A DNA stretch of 7,558 bases from Prevotellaceae bacterium. GTDB taxonomy: Bacteria; Bacteroidota; Bacteroidia; Bacteroidales; Bacteroidaceae. The position numbers and the translations under genes are program-made. The notes under the pieces are model-generated. The model was given only the letters and a program-made list of their open reading frames with translations. It was not told the DNA's origin and did no database searches. The DNA lies in the NCBI GenBank assembly GCA_030523505.1, contig JAUNIK010000126.1, forward strand, positions 1-7,558. The letters run 5' to 3'. This document shows, one piece after another, positions 1 to 5,900 of this stretch (the stretch's first letter is position 1; each line of letters starts with the position of its first letter).

Positions 1-2146
1 TGCTTACGCTCTTCACATAGTCGCCAGTGCCCTTTGTCTCGATGACAAGACGATCGGAACCGTAGTACTTTGGGTCAAGATGGATGGTAACCTTTGAGAA
101 GGTAGGTGTTGTGAGAGTGTACTCAGGAACGCCAGGACAGTCAGGATAGAATCCCATCATAGAGAACATTGCCCAGCACGACATTGTGCCAGTGTCGTCG
201 TTGCCAGGGATTCCCCAAGGCTTGTTGAGGAAATACTCAGCCAGCAGTTCCTTGACAAGTTTCTGAGTGCGCCACTCCTCGCCCTTGAAATAAGAGAAGA
301 GATAAGGATAAGCGATGTCAGGTTCGTTGGCAGGATCATAGTTCTTGCGGTCGAAGACACTCTGCAGATGATCAACGAACTTCTTCTTGCCACCCATCAG
401 TTTGCACAAGCCCATGACATCATGAGGCACATAGAAAGTATAGTTCCATGCGTTGCCCTCGTGGAAGCCAGGTGATGGTTCGAAGTTCTCGCCCTGCTTA
501 GGGTCGAAAGGCTCGTAGAACTTACCTTCCTGAGTGATAGGACGCAGAGTGCCATACTCCTTTGAGAAATATTTCTTGTAGCCCATGGACTGCTTATAGA
601 AACGGTCGGCATCCTCGTTGTGGCCTAAAGCACGCGCGAAGGTTGACAGAGCGTGATCAGCAACATAATACTCGAGAGCATGAGACACCGAGTTGTCATA
701 CTGGCTCTCCATTGGGCAATAGCCACGCTTAAGATATTCGTCAATGTCAGGACGTACAGGATTGTCCTTGCCTGGGGTAGTAGCCGATTTCACCATAGCC
801 TCGTAGGCAGTGTTCACGTCGAAGTCGCGGAAGCCCTTCATCCATGTATCAACGATGATAGGCAAGGCAGGGTCGCCTTCCATCTCCATTGTCTCGCGAC
901 CGTAGAGTTCCCATTTAGGCAACCATCCCCACTCCTTATACATATTGATAAAGGTATCGATCATATCCATCTGCTTCTCAGGGAAGAGCAGAGTCATCAT
1001 CTGATGCACATTGCGATAAGTATCCCAGAGAGAGAAAACGGTATAGCGGTTGCGGGAAGTCTTGCCCGTAGTCTCATGTTCCATGATAGGATATTCGCCG
1101 TTCACATCCTGGAGGATTCCCGGATGGATGAGCATGTGGTAGAAAGCAGTGTAGAAGACAGTCTTCTGGTCGGCAGTGCCACCCTCCACCTCGATGGTAG
1201 AGAGGATATCGTTCCAACTCTTGTAAGCCTTTTTCTCTGCATTGTCGAAAGAAAGCCCCGCCTGTTCCTTGTCGAGATTCTCGCGAGCATTCTCGATGCT
1301 TGTGAACGACACACCCATGCGAACCTCAATCTGCTCGCCGTCGGTAGTGTCGAAATCGAACCACGCACCGATATCATCGCCCGAGATGTCACGGCGATAG
1401 CCAGTATAAAGCTTGTATTTGCCCGCAGTATCATCCCAAGCAGCCTCGGCAGTCATAGGGCGCATCTTCTTCCAGTAGCCGCTCTTCTTTGGAGTTTTGC
1501 TCAGACGCATCACGAAGTAGATTGGGAACACACTCTGAGGGAAGTAGCAGAAAGTGCCCAGAAGCTTTGTACCCTCAATCTCGCGGTCGCTGACAAACTT
1601 CATTGTTGCACCAGTCTCGTTGGTAAGACCCTCGCCCAAGTTGAGGAGGATATGCGACTCGCCGGCAGGGAAGGTGTAACGCTCGATGCTGGTACGAGGA
1701 GTGGCTGTCAGTTCCGCCTTGATGCCGTACTTGTCGATAGTGGCAGTGTAATAGCCCGGACGAGACACCTCGCCAGAGTATTTGCTGCCATAGTTGTGAT
1801 AGTCGACATCCAGTTTACCCGTAGTAGGCATGGTGAGCAGCGAACTCGTCTCAGGACATCCCACACCACTCATGTTCACATGGGCAAAGCCAGTGAGGAA
1901 ACAGTTGGTGATGTCGTAAGGAGTGCTCCACCAGCGAGAATCCTTGTCGAACTTATTCTCCGAAGAGCCCATCACATTGAATGGAGTCACAGACATAAGT
2001 CCCTGTGGACAGATAGCGCCAGGGTTGCATGTACCGAAGTTAGTTGTGCCGATAAATGGGTTGACATAATCAGCAGGTTGCTTCTCTGCCCAAACCATTG
2101 TAGCAGAAGCAACAGCGAGAATCAAGGAGATAATTTTTGCTTTCAT
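1..2146 (-). CDS. GH92 family alpha-mannosidase, secreted; C-terminal end outside the window
   Basis: This is an exo-acting, calcium-dependent inverting alpha-mannosidase by family, removing mannose from N-glycans, yeast mannan or similar glycans in the periplasm or outside the cell. The 715 codons seen start at the ATG at 2146 with a signal peptide (MKAKIISLILAVASATMVWA, cleavage likely after residue 20); no lipobox cysteine is present. Family motifs in order: NPFIGTTNFG (29-38), an N-terminal beta-sandwich to about residue 300, then the (alpha/alpha)6 catalytic domain with SLWDTYR (372-378), SVSHALEYY (486-494), PGFHEGNAWNYT (559-570) and GIPGNDDTGTMS (645-656). Glu492 of LEY fits the general acid known for the family, and Asp650/Asp651 fit the catalytic base region. 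His562-Glu563 matches the His-Glu pair linked to alpha-1,2 specificity, which I recall from the family and could not check. The N-terminal motif GTTNFGTCNPGA replaces the commoner GTGGHGHT type, so it belongs to a distinct subgroup. Perhaps 30-60 residues are missing at the end. Confidence 0.95.
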   Translation of the reverse strand, partial: MKAKIISLILAVASATMVWAEKQPADYVNPFIGTTNFGTCNPGAICPQGLMSVTPFNVMGSSENKFDKDSRWWSTPYDITNCFLTGFAHVNMSGVGCPETSSLLTMPTTGKLDVDYHNYGSKYSGEVSRPGYYTATIDKYGIKAELTATPRTSIERYTFPAGESHILLNLGEGLTNETGATMKFVSDREIEGTKLLGTFCYFPQSVFPIYFVMRLSKTPKKSGYWKKMRPMTAEAAWDDTAGKYKLYTGYRRDISGDDIGAWFDFDTTDGEQIEVRMGVSFTSIENARENLDKEQAGLSFDNAEKKAYKSWNDILSTIEVEGGTADQKTVFYTAFYHMLIHPGILQDVNGEYPIMEHETTGKTSRNRYTVFSLWDTYRNVHQMMTLLFPEKQMDMIDTFINMYKEWGWLPKWELYGRETMEMEGDPALPIIVDTWMKGFRDFDVNTAYEAMVKSATTPGKDNPVRPDIDEYLKRGYCPMESQYDNSVSHALEYYVADHALSTFARALGHNEDADRFYKQSMGYKKYFSKEYGTLRPITQEGKFYEPFDPKQGENFEPSPGFHEGNAWNYTFYVPHDVMGLCKLMGGKKKFVDHLQSVFDRKNYDPANEPDIAYPYLFSYFKGEEWRTQKLVKELLAEYFLNKPWGIPGNDDTGTMSCWAMFSMMGFYPDCPGVPEYTLTTPTFSKVTIHLDPKYYGSDRLVIETKGTGDYVKSVS

Positions 2147-2150
2147 ACCC

Positions 2151-2182
2151 CAAAATTAAGATAAAAAGGCGAGATTTCCAAA
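2151..2182 (-). promoter_or_regulatory. Bacteroidota-type promoter for the GH92 gene, unusually close to its start codon
   Basis: Reading the minus strand, TTTG (2182-2179) is followed after 20 bases by TAATTTTG (2158-2151), a full match to the TTTG / TAnnTTTG consensus. Only four bases (GGGT) separate the -7 box from the GH92 ATG. If the site is used, transcription would begin at or almost at the start codon, giving a leaderless or nearly leaderless message. The three other promoters in this window leave about 24 to 93 bases between the box and the start. No other TAnnTTTG site was seen before this gene. Confidence 0.55.
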
Positions 2183-2196
2183 CTTTCTTTCAATAA

Positions 2197-2214
2197 TTTG
2201 TGTTGTTACACAAA
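2197..2214. promoter_or_regulatory. Perfect 7-bp inverted repeat upstream of the GH92 promoter
   Basis: TTTGTGT (2197-2203), a four-base spacer TGTT, then ACACAAA (2208-2214). It lies 15 bases upstream of the -33 box of the GH92 promoter, where an activator could bind, but it also abuts the U-tract of the metG terminator. It could therefore be an operator or simply a chance AT-rich palindrome. No regulator gene is visible in the window. Confidence 0.3.
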
Positions 2215-2244
2215 AAACGCCCAAGTTCGCTGCAGAACTCAGGC
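2212..2244 (-). terminator. Rho-independent terminator of metG
   Basis: On the minus strand GCCTGAGTTC (2244-2235), loop TGCAGC, then GAACTTGGGC (2228-2219) is followed by TTTTTT (2217-2212). All ten positions pair in RNA because the two non-Watson-Crick positions are U-G and G-U. On the plus strand the same two positions become C-A mismatches, so the structure is best read as terminating leftward transcription from metG. A T-run at 2245-2250 on the plus strand could give weak termination the other way, but no plus-strand gene ends here. Confidence 0.75.
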
Positions 2245-2260
2245 ATTTTTTATCTTTTAG

Positions 2261-2332
2261 GGACCTCGGGAAAAGCCGAGGGGACGGTGGTTGCTTTTTT
2301 GGAACCTCGGGAAAAGCCGAGGGAACGGTGGT
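2261..2332. repeat. Two tandem copies of a GC-rich hairpin repeat, period 41
   Basis: Copies at 2261-2291 and 2302-2332 agree at 29 of 31 bases (differences at 2262/2303 and 2283/2324, all G versus A). Each contains a perfect 6-bp stem CCTCGG-GAAAAG-CCGAGG followed on the plus strand by G(G/A)ACGGTGGT. The copies are direct repeats separated by a short spacer with six T. They lie in the 3' region of metG, between its stop codon and the terminator hairpin. Hairpin plus conserved flank, repeated in direct orientation between genes, resembles REP-like or MITE-like elements, but membership of a named family cannot be shown from this window. The stems would also fold in the metG transcript and could protect its 3' end. 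Confidence 0.8.
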
Positions 2333-2337
2333 GGGGA

Positions 2338-4398
2338 TTAGCCCACCTGACTGCCTGGCTTCACCTCCTTAGAGGTAGTTGTTACCGACAGAGTGCCGTC
2401 GTAGTTTACAGCCGAGAGAATCATACCCTGACTCTCTTCGCCCATCATCTTGCGAGGCTCGAAGTTGGCAACGAAAAGCACCTGCTTTCCAACCAGTTCC
2501 TGAGGATCCTCGTAATAGGCAGCGATACCCGAGAGGATAGTGCGACCATCCTTTGTACCATCATCGATGTGGAACTTCAGGAGTTTCTTTGATTTCTTAA
2601 CCTTCTCGCAAGAAGTTACGAGACCAACACGGATGTCGAGTTTCTCGAAATCATCGAAGCTTACATTCTCCTTGATAGGTTCTGGCTCGTAGTTTGCAGC
2701 CTCGTTAGCCTTCTTTGTATCCTCGAGCTTCTGGAGCTGTGCCTCGATGACGCTATCCTCGATTTTCTCGAAGAGCAATGCTGGTTCAGCCAACTGATGA
2801 CCAGCCTTCAGGAGGTCGGTGCTGCCGAGGCTCTCCCACTCGAATGAATCGAGGTTGAGCATCTCGCGGAGTTTCTTGCTTGAGAATGGGAGGAATGGTT
2901 CGAATGCGATGGCGAGGTTGGCAACCAACTGGAGCGAGACGAAGAGTATGGTCTTCACACGCTCAGGATCAGTCTTCCAGACCTTCCAAGGTTCGCACTC
3001 TGTGATGTACTTATTACCGATACGAGCAAGGTTCATAGCCTCCTTCTGTGCATCGCGGAACTTGAACTGATCGAGCAAGGTCTCTACATTGGTTTTAACA
3101 TCGCCGAACTCGGCGATGGTTTGTTTATCGACATCAAGCAGTTCGCCACAAACAGGGACAACACCCTCGAAATACTTCTTTGTAAGCTGGAGAGCACGGT
3201 TTACGAAGTTGCCGTAGATAGCCACCAGTTCGGAGTTGTTGCGCTCTTGGAAATCCTTCCAAGTGAAGTTATTGTCCTTGGTCTCAGGAGCGTTTGCAGT
3301 GAGAACATAACGAAGCACATCCTGCTTTCCAGGGAAGTCAACGAGATATTCGTGGAGCCATACAGCCCAGTTGCGTGAAGTAGAAATCTTATCGTTCTCG
3401 AGGTTGAGGAACTCGTTTGAAGGAACGTTGTCAGGCATGATATACTTGCCGTGAGCCTTCATCATGACAGGGAAGATAAGGCAGTGGAATACGATATTGT
3501 CCTTGCCGATGAAGTGAACCAGACGAGTCTCCTCATCCTGCCACCACTTTTCCCAGTTGCCCCACTTCTCAGGGTTGTTGTCACACAGTTCCTTGGTGTT
3601 AGAGATATAGCCGATAGGAGCATCGAACCATACATAAAGCACCTTTCCGTCGGCACCCTCGACTGGAACAGGGATACCCCATTCGAGGTCGCGAGTCATA
3701 GCACGAGGCTGGAGGTCCATATCGAGCCAAGACTTACACTGGCCGTAAACATTTGAACGCCACTCCTTGTGACCGTCGAGGATCCACTCCTTAAGCCACT
3801 GCTGATAGTCGCCCAGAGGGAGATACCAGTTCTTGGTAGGTTTCTTCACCAGACCGTGACCAGGGTTGTTCTTGTTTGTAGGGTTGATAAGTTCATCAGG
3901 AGAAAGAGTAGCCCCACACTTCTCGCACTGGTCGCCATAAGCACCCTCAGCACCGCAGCGAGGACAGGTGCCCACGATGTTACGGTCGGTAAGGAATTCG
4001 CCAGTCACCTCATCGCAGTACTGCTCCTCGGTAATCTCCTGAAGTTTGCCCTCATCGTAGAGCTTGCGGAAGAAGTCTGAAGCGAACTTGTGATGTATAT
4101 CGCTTGTTGTGCGCGAGTAGATATCGAACGAGATACCGAAGCCCTCGAACGAATCCTTGATCATCTTGTGGTAGCGGTCAACCACCTCCTGAGTTGTGAT
4201 ACCCTCTTTGCGAGCACGGATTGTTACAGGAACACCATGCTCGTCGCTACCGCCGATGAATACAACTTCCTTCTTCTTCAGACGCAGGTAGCGGACATAA
4301 ATATCTGCTGGGACATATACGCCAGCCAAGTGGCCGATATGTACACCGCCGTTAGCATAAGGCAGTGCAGCAGTTACAGTAGTTCTTTTGTATGCCAT
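2338..4398 (-). CDS. metG: Methionyl-tRNA synthetase with C-terminal tRNA-binding domain
   Basis: It charges tRNA-Met and initiator tRNA with methionine using ATP, in the cytoplasm. The 686-residue protein is close to the length of E. coli MetRS. The class I Rossmann fold has the HIGH signature at 20-23 (VHIGHLAG). A zinc knuckle in the connective domain has Cys145, Cys148, Cys158 and Cys161 (CPRC and CEKC). The second signature reads KISTS at 337-341 in place of KMSKS, with SRNWAVW after it, a variant known in this enzyme family. The anticodon-binding helical domain begins with [10 protein letters not shown] (396-405), containing the Asn and Arg that read the CAU anticodon. An EMAPII/Trbp111-like OB-fold tRNA-binding domain fills about 579-686 (FEKLDIRVG), which in other species supports dimer formation. 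The ATG at 4398 is followed at once by the first conserved strand, so the start is secure. It has its own promoter and terminator, so it is probably monocistronic. Confidence 0.98.
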   Translation of the reverse strand: MAYKRTTVTAALPYANGGVHIGHLAGVYVPADIYVRYLRLKKKEVVFIGGSDEHGVPVTIRARKEGITTQEVVDRYHKMIKDSFEGFGISFDIYSRTTSDIHHKFASDFFRKLYDEGKLQEITEEQYCDEVTGEFLTDRNIVGTCPRCGAEGAYGDQCEKCGATLSPDELINPTNKNNPGHGLVKKPTKNWYLPLGDYQQWLKEWILDGHKEWRSNVYGQCKSWLDMDLQPRAMTRDLEWGIPVPVEGADGKVLYVWFDAPIGYISNTKELCDNNPEKWGNWEKWWQDEETRLVHFIGKDNIVFHCLIFPVMMKAHGKYIMPDNVPSNEFLNLENDKISTSRNWAVWLHEYLVDFPGKQDVLRYVLTANAPETKDNNFTWKDFQERNNSELVAIYGNFVNRALQLTKKYFEGVVPVCGELLDVDKQTIAEFGDVKTNVETLLDQFKFRDAQKEAMNLARIGNKYITECEPWKVWKTDPERVKTILFVSLQLVANLAIAFEPFLPFSSKKLREMLNLDSFEWESLGSTDLLKAGHQLAEPALLFEKIEDSVIEAQLQKLEDTKKANEAANYEPEPIKENVSFDDFEKLDIRVGLVTSCEKVKKSKKLLKFHIDDGTKDGRTILSGIAAYYEDPQELVGKQVLFVANFEPRKMMGEESQGMILSAVNYDGTLSVTTTSKEVKPGSQVG

Positions 4399-4432
4399 TT
4401 CTATATTTCGTTGTTTTTTTTATTTCAATTTG

Positions 4433-4463
4433 CAAAGTTACAACAAAACCACGGGATTTCAAA
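4433..4463 (-). promoter_or_regulatory. Bacteroidota-type promoter for metG
   Basis: On the minus strand TTTG (4463-4460), 19 bases, then TAACTTTG (4440-4433): both boxes match the consensus. The -7 box ends 34 bases before the ATG, predicting a 5' leader of roughly 28-30 bases. The leader is A-rich and has no Shine-Dalgarno sequence, as is usual in this phylum. The -33 box lies only 17 bases beyond the GH43 stop codon. Confidence 0.85.
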
Positions 4464-4464
4464 G

Positions 4465-4479
4465 AAAAACATAGTTTTT
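4465..4479 (-). terminator. Possible weak terminator after the GH43 gene
   Basis: A perfect 6-bp AT-rich inverted repeat, AAAAAC-TAT-GTTTTT on the minus strand, begins just after the GH43 stop codon and ends in a T-run. The stem has a single G-C pair, so it would be weak, and some read-through into metG is likely. No better terminator exists in this 82-base gap. Confidence 0.3.
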
Positions 4480-4480
4480 A

Positions 4481-5548
4481 TTAAAACTCAGGTGCATTGA
4501 CGAGCCATTGAGGGTGACGAGTAGGGCTGCCCTTATGGTCAACGAATGTCAGACGACCGTCGATATCCTTCAATTCCATAAGAATCATAGGGCGCTGGTT
4601 GTAATCGCCTCGCTTTGGAATCAGTCCGTCGCAATGGCAATGCATCACCATAAACATACGTCCGTTTTTGTCGGTTATTATTTCTCCGTTATGTCCCGGA
4701 CCGTTGAGTATAGCGTCCTTGCTCTCCGACACGAGAATATCCTCAGGCTCAGTCCATCCGCCAGTGAGGCTATCGGATGTGGAAACGCAAAGAGTATACT
4801 CGTAGGTGTTGTAATGATTCTTCGAACAAAAGAAATAATACTTGCCGTTGTGCTTATACACATACCCCCCCTCGTATGCGGTGGTTATATAATAAGGTTT
4901 GCTGCCTTTAGCATAGTGAATGCCATCAGGAGCCAGTTCACGGATGTAGTTGCCCTTGCTGTTCACATCGCCATAAACCAGATACTGGCGACCATCATCA
5001 TCAAGGAAATACTGACCGTCCTGAGGAGTAGGATGCTCCGGATTGCCCACATTCAGGGTGTTCACATATCTGAACTCGCTGTCGATGTCATCAGCCACGC
5101 ACACCACCTGACGATCGTTCTCCATAGATACAAACAGTGTGAGGTAAACCACCACCTTACCATTGATCAAAGCCGGACTTGGAGCCCAGTAGTTGATGTG
5201 CTCATTGTCCTTTGCCTTGGTCTTCATCGGGTCCAGCTTGCCGTCGCCATAAGGATCGCGAGGACTCTTGCCCGGGAACATATTACGATAGAACTCCCAG
5301 TTGCAGAGGTCCTTGCTGCGGTATATGCCCACAGGGAACCCCGTCTTGAAACAGTAGAACCAGTCATCAATCTGCACTACCGACGGATCGGCACAATCGA
5401 ACGGAGTTACCGGATTTATTGCCAAACGTGTGTTGGCAGCATCCTTTCGCATCTGGAGCATCTGCTGGTCGAATGCTGTTGCATCCTGCGCCATCAAAGC
5501 GCTGCAACATATAGTGCAGAGAAATACAAGGGATAGAAATCTTTTCAT
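4481..5548 (-). CDS. GH43 family glycoside hydrolase, secreted, single catalytic domain
   Basis: GH43 enzymes are inverting five-bladed beta-propeller glycosidases that act on arabinose, xylose or galactose linkages of plant polysaccharides. The 355-residue protein starts at the ATG at 5548 with signal peptide MKRFLSLVFLCTICCSALMA, cleavage likely before Gln21. The catalytic triad is visible: Asp54 in CADPSV (base), Asp177 in TPQDGQYFLDDDG (pKa modulator) and Glu226 in AYEGGYVYK (acid). Further blade motifs are NYWAPSPALING (119-130), YLVYGD (189-194) and GPGHNGE (283-289). The spacing fits the family. The chain ends after the propeller, with no C-terminal beta-sandwich or carbohydrate-binding module, and the subfamily and substrate cannot be named. 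The frame stays open for 197 more codons upstream, to 6139, but that stretch crosses the GH43 promoter and transposase remnant and enters the opposite gene, so it is not coding. A run of seven G (minus strand) covers the last base of the Glu226 codon and the next two codons. Confidence 0.92.
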   Translation of the reverse strand: MKRFLSLVFLCTICCSALMAQDATAFDQQMLQMRKDAANTRLAINPVTPFDCADPSVVQIDDWFYCFKTGFPVGIYRSKDLCNWEFYRNMFPGKSPRDPYGDGKLDPMKTKAKDNEHINYWAPSPALINGKVVVYLTLFVSMENDRQVVCVADDIDSEFRYVNTLNVGNPEHPTPQDGQYFLDDDGRQYLVYGDVNSKGNYIRELAPDGIHYAKGSKPYYITTAYEGGYVYKHNGKYYFFCSKNHYNTYEYTLCVSTSDSLTGGWTEPEDILVSESKDAILNGPGHNGEIITDKNGRMFMVMHCHCDGLIPKRGDYNQRPMILMELKDIDGRLTFVDHKGSPTRHPQWLVNAPEF

Positions 5549-5572
5549 AATGTTTTTTGTTTTAATTTGTTG

Positions 5573-5580
5573 CAAAGATA
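5573..5580 (-). promoter_or_regulatory. -7 box of the GH43 promoter
   Basis: TATCTTTG on the minus strand (5580-5573) matches TAnnTTTG and ends 24 bases before the GH43 ATG, predicting a leader of about 20 bases. The expected -33 position reads CTCTTTTT, without a TTTG, so only half of the consensus is present. This may mean the promoter needs an activator, or that insertion of the adjacent IS replaced the original -33 region. Confidence 0.6.
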
Positions 5581-5604
5581 GTGTTTTTATTTCTAAAAAG
5601 AGCC

Positions 5605-5618
5605 TTTCCTCCGGGAAA
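5605..5618. other. Small inverted repeat upstream of the GH43 promoter
   Basis: TTTCC (5605-5609), loop TCCG, GGAAA (5614-5618). It sits 24 bases upstream of the GH43 -7 box and 20 bases before the first clear transposase codon at 5639, so it is close to the left edge of the IS remnant. It could be a regulator site or chance; the stem is only 5 bp. Confidence 0.2.
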
Positions 5619-5620
5619 AT

Positions 5621-5785
5621 ATTGTTCTGCTGATAAAAATGACCAAGGCTGTGGAGTTCTACAACAATGAACGCCCTCACATGAGCCTCGATAACATGAC
5701 GCCACGTCAAGCAGCCTCCTACAAGGGTAAAATCAATAAAAAATGGACCAGTTATAGAGAAAAGTACTTGCAAAATTTGGAGATT
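5621..5785 (+). pseudogene. C-terminal remnant of an IS3-type (DDE, integrase-core) transposase
   Basis: The plus-strand translation from about 5621 contains AVEFYNNERPHMSLDNMTP (positions 5648-5704), the C-terminal signature of IS3-family OrfB transposases, in which the last catalytic Glu lies just before or within the YNxxRPH segment. It is followed by KKWTSYREKYLQNLE, also typical of the tail of these proteins in Bacteroidota. The catalytic Asp residues, the N-terminal part, OrfA and the left end are absent: an in-frame stop lies at 5594 and the GH43 gene begins at 5548. The normal stop also seems lost, since the frame runs on to 5965 without further transposase similarity and into the next gene. 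It cannot be an active transposase. The exact edges are uncertain, and I could not identify terminal inverted repeats or a target duplication. It points towards the GH115-like gene. Confidence 0.85.
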
Positions 5786-5807
5786 AAGGTAGGATTCACT
5801 ACCTTTG
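5776..5807 (+). promoter_or_regulatory. Bacteroidota-type promoter for the GH115-like gene, on the tail of the transposase remnant
   Basis: TTTG (5776-5779), 20 bases, then TACCTTTG (5800-5807) match both boxes of the consensus. The -33 box lies inside the recognisable transposase tail. Transcription would start near 5812, giving a 5' leader of about 88 bases before the ATG at 5901. No other TAnnTTTG site was found between the remnant and the gene. Confidence 0.65.
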
Positions 5808-5860
5808 TGGAACATGGTAATAAGTCTGTTAATTTTATAGATTATTTTATTCAAACTGGG

Positions 5861-5892
5861 AGAGAGGGGAGTATTAAGGCCCCCCCTTTTTT
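5861..5892 (+). promoter_or_regulatory. Leader hairpin ending in a C7-T6 tract, just before the GH115-like gene
   Basis: AGAGAGGGG (5861-5869) can pair with CCCCTTTTT (5883-5891) through four G-C, three A-U and two G-U pairs, with a 13-base loop. The downstream arm is part of a homopolymer tract, C7 (5880-5886) then T6 (5887-5892), eight bases before the ATG. It resembles an intrinsic terminator whose U-run is partly used by the stem, so it may attenuate transcription or limit ribosome access. It may instead be the old terminator of the vanished IS. No known riboswitch was recognised in the leader. Confidence 0.4.
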
Positions 5893-5900
5893 CGTTTATT

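Noticed and set aside
653..2164. A 503-codon plus-strand open frame opposite the GH92 gene
   Set aside because: It lies wholly antisense to a gene with clear family motifs and a signal peptide, and its translation is rich in His, Arg, Leu and Val without any recognisable domain. It is a codon-bias shadow.
2261..2332. Tandem hairpin units as a small CRISPR array
   Set aside because: Only two units with a spacer of about 10 bases and strong internal stems, and no cas genes nearby. Repeat-spacer geometry does not fit.
2200..2592. A 130-codon plus-strand open frame across the hairpin repeats into metG
   Set aside because: It translates the repeats and the antisense of metG and has no family features. 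The repeats are better explained as non-coding hairpins.
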